A stretch of 64,000 bases of DNA from Flaviaesturariibacter aridisoli (GTDB lineage Bacteria; Bacteroidota; Bacteroidia; Chitinophagales; Chitinophagaceae), in contig NZ_SKFH01000006.1 in assembly GCF_004343705.1 (NCBI RefSeq), forward strand, positions 1-64,000, read 5' to 3'. Below are positions 50,629 through 60,300 of this stretch, in pieces (positions within the stretch are counted from its first letter, which is position 1; every line of letters starts with the position of its first letter). The notes below the pieces were generated by a model. It worked only from the letters and a program-made list of their open reading frames with translations, did not search any database and had not been told where the DNA came from. The position numbers were made by a program, and so were the translations under genes.

Positions 50629-50770
50629 ATGAAACTAAAAAAAAACAATCGGCGCATTTACCCCGATTTCGCAAAAAAAAAACGACGACCTGCTGCTGAA
50701 GGCGAAGAACTCCGATTCGTTTTACATCCGCCGGAACGGCCACCTCACCGGGTTCGTGCCGGGTGAGTAA
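50629..50770 (+). pseudogene. Small frameshifted or slippage-dependent reading frame
   Basis: An ATG at 50629 starts MKLKKNNRRIYPDFA and reaches a run of ten A residues (50673-50682). In the frame reached by a one-base shift there, the sequence continues KNDDLLLKAKNSDSFYIRRN to a stop at 50770, giving about 46 coherent residues. Without the shift the product turns into an Arg/Pro-rich tail. This may be a pseudogene, a sequencing error in the A run, or a slippage site. No family is recognised. Confidence 0.35.
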
Positions 50771-50801
50771 TCTAAACCCATTTACCTTTTTAACCTGCAG
50801 C

Positions 50802-51125
50802 ATGCCGACGCCTCCCACACGTTCCCGCATCCTGGCCGCGCGCATCCTGCTCGGCCTGCTCTTCCTGCTGGTGGGGCTGCAGCTGTTCGCGTATTTCAGA
50901 ACGCGCTACGAGCTGGAGTCGCCGCTGATCCCCGTGTCGATCGTCCGCTCCCTGTCGCGGCCGTTCCTGGTATCGGCCGCTTTCCTGCTCGCTTCAGGGC
51001 TGGCCGCGGCCGCGCTGTTGTATCAACGGAAATACCGGGCCGTGCTGGTCCTGTGCGTGCTCGTCCTCCTGCTCAACCAGGTCGGGCACCAATACGGGTT
51101 GTTCCGGAGCCTGCTGGGTGAGTGA
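50802..51125 (+). CDS. Hypothetical three-helix membrane protein
   Basis: A 107-aa protein; the ATG at 50802 is chosen because the upstream GTG start overlaps the preceding relic. It has three hydrophobic helices (ILLGLLFLLVGLQLFAYF, FLVSAAFLLASGLAAAALLY, AVLVLCVLVLLLNQVG) and short basic loops, so it is an inner-membrane protein of unknown function. A bidirectional terminator separates it from the convergent DUF6261-like gene. Confidence 0.6.
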   Translation: MPTPPTRSRILAARILLGLLFLLVGLQLFAYFRTRYELESPLIPVSIVRSLSRPFLVSAAFLLASGLAAAALLYQRKYRAVLVLCVLVLLLNQVGHQYGLFRSLLGE

Positions 51126-51218
51126 GGGTTGAAGTGGACGGCACCTCGCCGCCTCTTTTGAAAGGAGCGGGACAGGCCCACCAGGGAAACCTTCGGGTAT
51201 TGATCGTTCTTCCATAAA

Positions 51219-51244
51219 AAACGCCGGTCGGCAGACCGGCGTTT
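51219..51244. terminator. Bidirectional terminator
   Basis: AAACGCCGGTC and GACCGGCGTTT form an 11-bp stem with loop GGCA, A-rich before and T-rich after, between two convergent genes. Confidence 0.85.
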
Positions 51245-51265
51245 GTGTGCCCAAAGATCATTGAG

Positions 51266-52063
51266 TCAGGCTTGCGGCGTATCTGTGCCCGGCGTCCCCG
51301 AAGCGGCTTCCGCGGCTTTGGCCTTTTCGGCCTGCGTCGCCCGCGCCGCCAGCAGGGCGCTGTATTCCTCGGTGATGGCATTGGCGGCGCCGATGGCGTT
51401 GAGCCAGGGGCGGTCGTCCTGCCGCAGGCGTTTGGCCGCGGCCCGGCCGGCATTGAGGTGCGTGGCCACCTCCTCGTAGAGGGGGCGGGCCTCGGTGAGT
51501 TTGTCTTTAACCGAATAGTCTACCTGCAGCTCCTGGCTGGCGCGCTCCTGGCCGCGGGCGATGGACAGCGTGTCGTACTCGGTGTTCACCGTTTGCAGGT
51601 GGTCGGCCCAGCGCTGCAGGCCGAGGGCGGCCACGGCGGCGGCGAGCCCGGGCTTTTCGCGCCAGTCGCGGAGGAAGGAGTTGATGGTGGTGGTTTCGGC
51701 CTTCACGGTCATCCGGATAATGGTGCCGGCGCCGCCATACAGGCGCAAGTTGTCATGGAGCTTTTGCGCGCCCAGCTTGCAGGCCGCATCAGGATCCATA
51801 CGATGGCCGTCGCAGATTTTGCCGAGGCCGCTCACCAGTCCGTCGCGCTCGGCCTCCAGTTCCTCCATCCGTCCGCTTTGCGAGGCGCCGGTAGCCTGGC
51901 GGAAGGCCCTCTTGCCTTCCTGCAGGCGGCCTTCCAATTCGGTGAGGTTTTCACTGAGCGCATCGGATAAGTTGCCGCCGGCGCGGATGACGCGGATGAA
52001 TTGTTCGAGGTAGCGGAGGGCTTCGGCCTGAGGAAGGCGTTCGAAATACAATTGTTGCAACAT
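51266..52063 (-). CDS. DUF6261-like protein, copy A
   Basis: A 265-aa all-helical soluble protein without signal peptide. It starts MLQQLYFERLPQAEALRYLEQFI; long amphipathic helices continue through RLRQDDRPWLNAIGAANAITEEYSALLA, and the tail is low-complexity Ala/Thr/Pro. Its length, helix pattern and C-terminal N-x-IT-E motif match the protein at 61369-62112, so the two are paralogues. I associate them with DUF6261, a Bacteroidota family of unknown function, with limited certainty. About 115 bp upstream begins a degenerate tandem array with a 42-bp period (52178-52462). A TAAATTGG box (minus strand, 52093-52086) precedes the start, with a TAACTTGG counterpart in copy B. Confidence 0.65.
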   Translation of the reverse strand: MLQQLYFERLPQAEALRYLEQFIRVIRAGGNLSDALSENLTELEGRLQEGKRAFRQATGASQSGRMEELEAERDGLVSGLGKICDGHRMDPDAACKLGAQKLHDNLRLYGGAGTIIRMTVKAETTTINSFLRDWREKPGLAAAVAALGLQRWADHLQTVNTEYDTLSIARGQERASQELQVDYSVKDKLTEARPLYEEVATHLNAGRAAAKRLRQDDRPWLNAIGAANAITEEYSALLAARATQAEKAKAAEAASGTPGTDTPQA

Positions 52064-52669
52064 AAAACAGTGGTTTTTGGTTACTCCAATTTACTCTTTT
52101 CCCGGAAGAAAAAAGAATTCCTGGCTTTTATTACGGCAACGGGCACCCGCGAACCGGAAAGTGCCCTCCGTGGATCTGCGAAGGCCGTTTGCAACTTCGC
52201 GGCTGCCTTTTCACGACCGGCAAAGCCGGTTTTCTCTTTCGCGGGTGCCTTTGCGGGGTTTGCAAAGGCCGTTTGCAGCTTCGCGGGTGCCTCCGCGGCG
52301 GCGAAGAGCCCGTTTTCAAGTTCGCGCGCCCCTTTTCCGGCTCCGCAGAGGCTGCTTGCAACTTCGCGGGTGGCTTTTCCTTTCTGCGGAGGGCGTTTGC
52401 AGGTTCGCGGATGGCTTTTGCGTGCGGACGAAGGCTACTATGAAATGCGCGGGCGGGCTTTTGCGTAGGTTTAGGAACAGCCGGTTGCGTTTTCCGGGTT
52501 GCCCCGTGCAGCGGCCAACAAAGCCTGCTGCGCTTTGGCCTCCGGGCGGTCTTACTATTTGCTTAATTTCATTCCCGGCCAGCGCAAAGCCTGGTCGTTA
52601 GGCGACCGGCCGTAGCTTGCCTCAGCTAATACACCCCCTGACCCTCACCTAACTAATACCGTAACACCG
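52064..52669. repeat. Degenerate 42-bp tandem array A
   Basis: There is no convincing gene in this gap of about 600 bp. TTCGCG anchors recur at 52196, 52238, 52280, 52321, 52363 and 52404 (a weaker TGCGCG at 52446), that is, every 41-42 bp from about 52178 to 52462. A typical unit is GCAAAGGCCGTTTGCAACTTCGC then GGGTGCCTTT. Units contain a GCGAAG/CTTCGC inverted pair able to form small hairpins. Because the period is 14 codons, long open frames arise on both strands as a by-product. It lies directly upstream of DUF6261-like copy A. Confidence 0.75.
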
Positions 52670-53086
52670 ATGCAAGATGTGGATATAGATAAGCTTGTTC
52701 AGCAAGCCTCAACCTCCGGGAGCGCAGACGATCTCAAACAGCTTTGGAAGGCGGCGCTGAACCTGGAGCAATGGCACTTTATTACCAAGGTCGGGGAGCC
52801 GCTGCAGGACCGGAAGCCCTTTGTCGGGGTGATCGACGACAAACCCTGGGTATTTGTGTTCACCGACAGGCAGAAGGCGCAGTCCTTTGGTTCGATGCCG
52901 CAAAACGAAGGCTTTATCGACAGCAGCGGCAGTGCGCTGATACTATCTATGGACACCGGCAAGGCCATCGGCTACCTGCTGGAGCTGGCGAACGCCGGCG
53001 TGTACGGCGTCCGGTTCAATGAGGGGAATGGGTGGTATGCCCCGCTGGGCAATTTGCCCGCGGTCATTGCGTACGTGCGGCAATAA
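52670..53086 (+). CDS. SseB-like hypothetical protein
   Basis: A 138-aa cytoplasmic protein. The pattern WKAALNLEQWHFITK, then KPWVFVFTDRQKAQSFG and a hydrophobic strand ALILSMDTGKAIGYLLEL resembles the N-terminal fold of SseB-type proteins, where W-FVFTD marks the central strands. The match is weak and the function unknown. It precedes another small hypothetical gene by 28 bp on the same strand. Confidence 0.55.
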   Translation: MQDVDIDKLVQQASTSGSADDLKQLWKAALNLEQWHFITKVGEPLQDRKPFVGVIDDKPWVFVFTDRQKAQSFGSMPQNEGFIDSSGSALILSMDTGKAIGYLLELANAGVYGVRFNEGNGWYAPLGNLPAVIAYVRQ

Positions 53087-53114
53087 GCATTTATCAGAAA
53101 AAAACATTCCTCCT

Positions 53115-53438
53115 ATGCCTCCAAGACCCATCCGGCAAGACGAACAGGCTTTGATAGCGCACCTCCTCCTGCTCATCGGGGCCGGCAGTACCTATCGCAT
53201 ACCCGGCGAGGTGGAGGACCTCGATGACGGGGGAATGGGCAGCATTCAGCTCTCCCGCAACGGGCAGCATGCCGGCGACCTGGTGAAGGTGAACTACATC
53301 GATGAAGATGGGCAGGCCGTGCTCCTGGTACTTACCCGGAATCAATTCGACGAGCTCTTCGACCTGGATATCTGGAAGGTCGACTTCACGCCTTTGCGGC
53401 GGTTCCCGAAGCCCGGACAGGTTACGCTTGCGGAGTGA
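53115..53438 (+). CDS. Hypothetical protein, possibly DUF6984-like
   Basis: A 107-aa soluble protein; the ATG at 53115 (MPPRPIRQDEQALIAHLLLL) is taken as start because the open upstream frame overlaps the preceding gene. The R-P-I-x-x-D-E-x-x-LI-x-LL opening and the later GSIQLSRNGQHAGDLVKVNY strands give an alpha/beta character. A link to DUF6984 is possible but not secure. It probably forms an operon with the SseB-like gene. Confidence 0.55.
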   Translation: MPPRPIRQDEQALIAHLLLLIGAGSTYRIPGEVEDLDDGGMGSIQLSRNGQHAGDLVKVNYIDEDGQAVLLVLTRNQFDELFDLDIWKVDFTPLRRFPKPGQVTLAE

Positions 53439-53589
53439 TCACAACAGCAGCAGCCGTCGCGGTGAATCATTTTTTAAACGTTCTGTCTAAAACGACTAAC
53501 ACTTCAGGTCACCCTCCAATTAGAAGCGTCCGGCCTGTTCGCAGAAACCGCGATGCCCCCTATTCACAGATTTGTCGGTAAATTTGAGT

Positions 53590-53814
53590 ATGCGCAGTGT
53601 ACAGGTGAACATATTGAATCCAAAGGCGGCGGCGCTGCTTCAAAGCCTGGCCGACCTGAAGCTTATCAGCATCGAGGAGCAGGGTGGCGATGATTTCGCC
53701 CGGGTATTAAAGCGAGTCCGCGCTAAAGCCGGCAAGCAGGTTCCATCGTTGGACGAAATCAGTGAAGAGGTTGAAGCCGTTCGCAGCAAACGGGCCAAAC
53801 GTGGCAAAGCATAG
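53590..53814 (+). CDS. Antitoxin of a PIN-type toxin-antitoxin pair
   Basis: A 74-aa protein starting at the ATG at 53590 (MRSVQVNILNPKAAALLQSL). The N-terminal strand-helix and the charged C-terminus (LDEISEEVEAVRSKRAKRGKA) are usual for small antitoxins that bind DNA and neutralise a PIN RNase. It overlaps the downstream PIN gene by 14 bp, as in VapBC operons. The exact antitoxin family is not identified. Confidence 0.7.
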   Translation: MRSVQVNILNPKAAALLQSLADLKLISIEEQGGDDFARVLKRVRAKAGKQVPSLDEISEEVEAVRSKRAKRGKA

Positions 53815-54205
53815 GCTCGTTGTCGATACAAACCTGTGGATCTCTTTTTTACTAGGATCGGCTCCTCGTAAATGGGACCAGGCACTGCTGTCCGATAATC
53901 ATGTGCTCTTGTTCAGCCAGGAGCTTTTAGAAGAGTTCCTTACGGTGGCACAGCGTCCAAAGTTTCGCAAATACTTTAACCTGCCTGACCTCGAAGCATT
54001 GATGTTGGCGCTGCAGGAAAAAGCGGAATTTGTCGATGTGCAGAGCAACGTGGCCGCCTGCCGCGACCCGAAAGATAATTTTCTCCTTTCCCTTTGTAAA
54101 GATGGGCGGGCAACACACCTACTTACCGGCGACCAGGATCTGCTGGATCTTCTGAAGTTTGGCAAGACCCGGATTCTGACGATTAAGGAGTACCTCGCCT
54201 CCTGA
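53801..54205 (+). CDS. PIN-domain ribonuclease toxin (VapC-like)
   Basis: A 134-aa toxin of the 'toxin-antitoxin system, PIN family' type. The GTG at 53801 is chosen since it directly precedes KHRLVVDTNLWISFLLG, which holds the first catalytic Asp. Further metal-site residues are Glu in LLEEFLTVAQRP, Asp in ACRDPKDNFLLSL and Asp in LLTGDQDLL. All four acidic positions are present. It overlaps the antitoxin gene by 14 bp and ends before a terminator. It is likely to cleave RNA when the antitoxin is lost. Confidence 0.85.
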   Translation: MAKHRLVVDTNLWISFLLGSAPRKWDQALLSDNHVLLFSQELLEEFLTVAQRPKFRKYFNLPDLEALMLALQEKAEFVDVQSNVAACRDPKDNFLLSLCKDGRATHLLTGDQDLLDLLKFGKTRILTIKEYLAS

Positions 54206-54241
54206 TGCATCGCACGTAGATACTTGCTCTATAGCGCCAAT

Positions 54242-54268
54242 AACGCCGGTCATTCGACCGGCGTTTTT
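54242..54268 (+). terminator. Rho-independent terminator
   Basis: AACGCCGGTC and GACCGGCGTT form a 10-bp stem with loop ATTC, followed by T residues, after the PIN toxin gene. On the other strand it may also stop the giant T9SS gene. Confidence 0.85.
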
Positions 54269-54336
54269 ATTTCACACACATCTTTTCGTCATCGTCATCC
54301 CGGTCGCCTGCAACAGGGACCATGCGACCGGAACCT

Positions 54337-57300
54337 TTACTCTTTCACCAGCCGGATCGTCTGCTTGCTTCCTTCGGCATCCACGATCGTCACAAAGTAC
54401 ACACCCGCGGCGCGGCTGTCCATCGGGACGGTCAGCGTTTGAGTGCCGGCGCTGACGCGCGCCGTTTGCTGCCACAGGCTGCGGCCGGCGGCATCGAAGA
54501 GGGCGAGCTGCACGGTGCCGGACGTGCCGGCGGCCAGTTGCAGCGCCGCGTTGCCGCGCACCGGGTTCGTGGTAAACGTAGCCGTGCCTGCCGCGGCATT
54601 ACTGCCGTCCGTGAGGCGGATGATCGAAGTATACGCGCTGCGGCCGTCGAGGTCGGTCTGCTTGATGCGGTAGTACAGCGTGCCCTGTGCATTACGGCGC
54701 GTGTAGCGGTAGTGCTGCCCGGCGGTGCTGTTGCCCGCGCCGGCAACCTGCGCGATCGCCGTGAAGCTGCGGCCGTCGGTGCTTTCTTCTACTGTAAAGC
54801 CCGCGTTGTTGCTTTCGGTGGCGGTGCCCCACTGCAGTTCGTCGTTCGACGCGCGGCGCTCGCCACTGAAGGAAGTCCAGGTAACGGGGAGCACGGCGTT
54901 GAGCATCCGCACCGAGAAGGGCGAGAAGCTCGTGAAGCCGCTACGCGATACGCTGTAAGGATTGGAGCCGGCGGCCATGAGGGCGCTCGTGCCATAGTCC
55001 CAGGCGCCGCCGGTATGGTGCGCCAGGCGGCAGCTGTTGCGGGCGAAGCTCGGGAGCTCCAGGGCCGCGGGCCACTGCACCTGCACGGTGGCGTTGAGGT
55101 TGCCAGGCGTTGCCTCGGAGATCATCCAGGTGGCGTTGACGGCATAGCTCGAAAGGGCGCCGCCCGTGCTGCCGTTGATCTGCGCGGTCGGGAGGAGGCG
55201 CACCGAGATGTTGTCGGCCAGCGAGCCGCTGTTGAGGGTCACCGTGGCGGGCAGGTAAGCGCCCTCCGTACCCACGGCGAAGGTCTTGCCCGCGCCGGCA
55301 GCGATCGGCAGGGTGAAGGCACCCGCGCCGGTGGCCACCACGTAGTTCGTGGCGCTGCTCGTATAGTTGCCGCTGCTGATGGCCAGGTTGTAGTCGCCGA
55401 GCGTCAGCTTGCCGCTCGTAAGCGCCAGCGAGCCGCTGAGGGCCACGTGGCTGCCGAGGCTGAGGCCGAGGGCGTTGTTGAGCGTCACCACGTTGAGCGT
55501 GGAGGCGGCCGCCAGGTGCTGCGCCTGCACGCCGTTGAACAGCAGCGTGGTGCCGGTGGCGGTAAATACGCCGGGGCTCGTTTGCGTGAAGTCGCCGCCG
55601 ATGCTGTGCGTAAAGGCGCCGCCGGTGAAGGTGCCCCCGCTGATGGTGAAGTGCTTCAGCACGGTGAGCGCGGCGGAGGTGGTCTTCGTGCCGGCGCTGA
55701 TTTCCACCGAGCCGTACACGATCGAAGGCGTGAAGGCCTGCGCGGCGCCGTTGTATTCGACGATGCTGAAGGAGTCCAGCGCGTATTGCGTGAACGCGGG
55801 GATGGCGCTCGTGCCGCCAATGCGGAGGCGGGCGTTGTTCTCGATGGTGAGCGTGTTGACGGCACCCGCGGTGGCGTCCTGCGCCAGGGTCAGCGCGCCG
55901 ATGTCGAGCGTGCCCGAGGTGATGTTGAGGTCGGCTACGCCGGCAACGTTCTTCTGCAGCGTCAGCGTGTTGCCGCTGCTTTTTTCCACGTCGAAGTCGG
56001 CCAGCGTGAGCGTGGCGGCGGCGCCCGTGAGGTTGCCGTTGATCGCGCCGTTGAAGGTGACGCCGGCGAGGGTGGCGTCGATCGTGCCGTTCATCGTCAG
56101 GTCGTGCATGACGTTGAACTCCGAGTTGACCGTGAGGGCCGCGCCCGTGTTCACCGTAGCGTTGTAGAAGTTGGTGGCCGACGAGCCCGAGATCTGGGCC
56201 GTCGGCGACGTGAAGAGGAAGGTGGACGTGCCGCCGTTGAGTGTGCCGTCGGATTCCATGTCGCCGGCCAGTGTATAGGTATAGGAGCCGGCATTCAACA
56301 CGCCGTTCGCGGAGATGGAGAAGGTGCCGCCGATGTTGCTCCAGTTGGCCGCCGGTGTCACGGCGTTGGAATTGGCGATGGTCACGTTGTTGAGCGCGCC
56401 GGGCGTGCCGGTGACGCTGAGGGCGCCCGTGCCGCCGAAGGTGACGGTGCCGGTGCTGCTGAAATAGTTGGTGCCCGTGTTGGCGCCGAGGTAGGCGGTC
56501 TTCGCCGAGGAGGGGCTGAACAGCATCGTGCCGGGGCCGGTTACGATCCCGTTGTTGCTGAAGCTGCCCGCGATGGTATGGGTGGAGGAGCCCGTGTTGA
56601 AGGTGGCGCCTGCATTCACATTAAAGGCCACGAGCACTTTCCAGTCCACGCTGGGCGTGATACCGCCCGTGTTGTTGATGTTGAGGGTAGCGAAGGTGGG
56701 CGTGCTGGTGGAGTTGAGCACCGGCGCTACCGTGCCGTTGAAGTTCACCACGCCGGTCGACGTGTTCACCAGCGCGTTGATCAGCGAGATGGTCTGCACC
56801 TGCGTGCCCATGAACGTCGTAACGCCGCTGCCGGTGATGGAGCCGCTGTTGTAGAAGTCGCCGTAGATGATGTTGGTGTTGGGGCCTGCGGCATAAGTAG
56901 CCCCGGTCAGCACGCGCAACGATTGCAGTGTGATGTCGGCACTGGAGAGCGAGTAGGAGCCGTACACCGTCAGCTTGTTGAAGGTGGTGTTGCCCGTGAT
57001 GGTCTTGCCGGTGCCCATGGCCAGCACGGCGCCCGTTGCCGGGGCGAAGGTGCCGCTGTTGGTCCAGTTGCCGTAGAGCGACAGGTTGTGGACCGATCCG
57101 TCGAGGGTGGCGCCGGAGGCGATGCTGAGGTTGCCCTGCACGGTGGTGGGGCCGGCCAGCGTTTTGGTGCCGCTGCCCGACAGCGCCAGGTGGCCGTACG
57201 ATACGCCGGTGACGCTCTGCGCTATGTTGCCGTTGTAGTAGGTGTTGCTCGAAGCACCGAAGGTGTAATAGGTGTAGTTGGCGGGGAAGTTGGCCGCGCC

Positions 57301-60300
57301 GCCCACGTACAGCGCCGCGCCGTCGGCCACCTGCAGGGTGCCGCCGATGGTGTTGCGGGCCGCGCTGAAGGTTTTGAGGTCGAGCGTGCCGGCGGTTACC
57401 AGCAGGTCGCTGTTGAGGGTGATGTTGCCGGCCAGCGTGGCGGTGCCGGAAGGCTTGTCGATCACCAGCTTGTTGAAGGAGGTGGCCGCGATGCTCTGGT
57501 TGCCGCTGCCGTTGAAGGTGGCCACGCCGCCGTTGGGCAGGTAGGTGCCGTTGTTGTACCAGTTGCCGCCGATCTTGATGGAGGTGCGGTTGGTGGCAAA
57601 GGCGGCCGGCTGCACCGTCACGTCGCCGAGGATGGAGGTGGGGCCGGAGAAGTCGAAGGTGCCGGCCTTTACGAGCAGGTTGCCGGTAACGGTGGTGCTG
57701 GCGAGCGGGTTGGTGCTGGCGGTGGCGGCCGTCTTGTCGATCACCAGCTGGTTGTAGGTCACGCCGCCCACCGACTGGAAGGCGCCGCCGTTGTAGGTCA
57801 CGGTGCCGCTGCCGGCGCTGAAGTTCCCGCTGCTGTAGGTGAAGTCGCCGCCGATAGAGAGGTTGCCGGCGCCGTTGAAGGTGATGGCTGCCGCGCCGCT
57901 CTGCGTGAGCGACCCGGTGAGTGTTGCATTGCCGCTGCCGATAACGAGGTTGATGTCGTGGCCGCTGGTGCCGTCGCTGAGCAGGATGTTGCCGCCCACG
58001 GTGAGCGTTTGCGCACCCACGCTGATGCTGTGTGTGGCGTTGGCGCTCCAGCTGCCGCTGATGTTGCCCTGCGTGCTGAGCGGGCCGCCCGAGAGGCTGA
58101 GGGTTACGGGCTGGGCGCTGCCGAGCAGGATGCTCTTGGCGCTGGCCGCGGTATACACTTTGGGCTGGTTGGCCGCGTTGTAGGCCACCACGCCGATCTG
58201 CACGATATCGTTGATCGAGGGCGGGTAGGAGGGGGCGCCCTGCACGTAGGTCCAGTTGGCGGGGTTGCTCCAGTCGTCGCTTGCCGAGCCGTTCCAGTTC
58301 ACCACGTTGGCCGTGGCCGAGAGGGTCCAGGTGCCGCTGATATTGGCGAGCGCCGTTTGCTGCACCCAGTTGTCGGTGGCGTTGCTGGAGGCGGAGCCGG
58401 CGCCGGTCCAGGTGCCGCTATTGAAGCGATAGAGTTGCATGGCCGCTTCGTTGTTGCCGTTCAGCTCACCATCCTCGTAGTGGAGGCGGAGCGTGGCGCT
58501 GCTGTAGCTGCCGGCGGCAAGGCTGACGGCATAGGTGCGGTTGACGGCCGATCCGAAGGGGAAGCCCGATACGGCCGTCTGCGCTACCGTAACAGTCACG
58601 CCGCTGATGCCCGAGGCGCCGGCAAAGGTGAGCTGGTTGTCGGCGCTCTCGAAGGCGTAGGCGGTGCCGGCAACAAGGCCGCCGGCCGGTGTGCGCTCGA
58701 TAGTTCCGAACAGGTGGCTGCCGTTGCTGTAGCTGACGGCGCCGGTGACGGTGATCTTGCTGCTGCCGGTGCGGAGCACGCCGTTGGTCATGTTGAGCGT
58801 CGGCGTGTTCATATTGTTGGCGAGAAACAGCGAGTTGGTGGCGGAGGTCTTGTTCAGCGTCAGCACGTTGAAGGTGGTGGCGCCGGTGATCGTGGCGTCG
58901 GCGCCGCCGCCGAACACGATGCTGCTGCCGGCGGGGCTGAAGGTGCCGTTGTTGGTCCAGTTGCCTTTGACGGTATCGATGAAGGCGCCGGCGGCGAAGG
59001 TGGTGCCGGCGGCGATGGTCAGGTCGGTATTGGTCACGAGGGCGCCGCCGCCGGTCTTGAGGCCGCCGTTGGACAGTGTCAGGTTGTCGTACGTCACGCC
59101 GGCAACGGTCTGCGCGCCGCCGTTGTACACCACGGTGTTGGGGATGGTGGTGGTGGCGTTGAAGGTGCCCGAGCCGGGCGTGAGGGCGCCGGCGATGCCG
59201 AGGCTGGAGTTGGCCGCCAGCTGCAGCTTCGTGGTGCTGACCAGGGCCACGCTATAAAGGTTGGCCGTGCCGTAGAACAGGCAGGTGGCCGATGTATTGG
59301 AGAAGTTGACGGTGCCGGCGGTAGCGGTGAGCGCGCCCGTGACGTCGAGGGTGTTGCTGATCGTAAACGAGGTGGCTGTGCTGAGCGAGCCGGTGGCCGA
59401 CAGGGTGTTGAGGCTGATGGTACCGGAGCCGGAGATCGTTTTGGATGCGCCGCTCATCACCAGGATGCCGCCCATGGTAAAGGAGCCGCTCACGGCCAGG
59501 TTGCCGGTAAGGGTGAAGCCCGCGGCGGCGGTAACGGTGCCGCTGACGGAGAGGTTGTTGAGGCTGATGCCCGAGCCGGAGATCGTTTTGGTCGTACCGC
59601 TCATCGTGAGGGTGCCGCTGCCGTAGGTAAGCACCCCCGAGCCGGTGGTGGACAGGTTGCCCGCTACATTGACGGCCGCCACGCTGGCCGCGATGCTGAT
59701 GCCGGAAGCCACTACGTTGAGGTTATTGAAGTTGAAGGTGCCGCTGCCGCTCACCGTGGAGCCGGAGCCGGTAAGCGTTACGGTGCCGGTGCCGCCGCTG
59801 ATGCTGCCGGCGTTGGCGAGGCCGCCGCCGAGGGTCAGCGTATCGGAAGAACCCGAGAGGGATGTACCGCTGCCGATCGTGCTGCCGTTGCTCACGGTCA
59901 GCTTGCCGGCGGTGGTTACGGCCACGCTGCCCGACGTGGTGAACGCGTTCGATACAACGGTGCCCGCGGGCACCGGCGTGCTGCCGGAGCCGGAGAGGGT
60001 GAGGTTGCCATACGACCTGCCTGAAACAGTCTGGGCGGCGCCGTAGTATTCCACGGTGCTGGTGTAGCCGAGGCTGTAGGTGCTGAAGTTGGCGGGGAAG
60101 TTGGAGGCGCCGCTGAGCATCAGCTTCGTGCCGTTGGCGAGGCTGAAGGTGCCGCCGGAGGCGGGCGGGGAGGCGCTTCGGTTGGCGCTGAGGGCTTTGA
60201 GGTCGAAGATGCCGCCATCCACGTAGATGTTGCCGTAGTTGGGGCTGGCCATATTCATCGAAGTGATCCCGGCCGCCAGGATGCGGGTGCCCGCGCCGCT

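Noticed and set aside
52178-52462. CRISPR array or coding repeat gene
   Set aside because: The 42-bp units are imperfect along their whole length with no constant-repeat/variable-spacer split. Neither of the two plus-strand frames nor the minus frame has a start signal or conserved domain.
54322-60024. 1,900-codon open frame on the plus strand opposite the giant T9SS gene
   Set aside because: Its Arg/Gly/Val-rich translation has no motif, and the minus strand has a signal peptide, repeats and a sorting domain. The openness comes from GC-rich repetitive codons.
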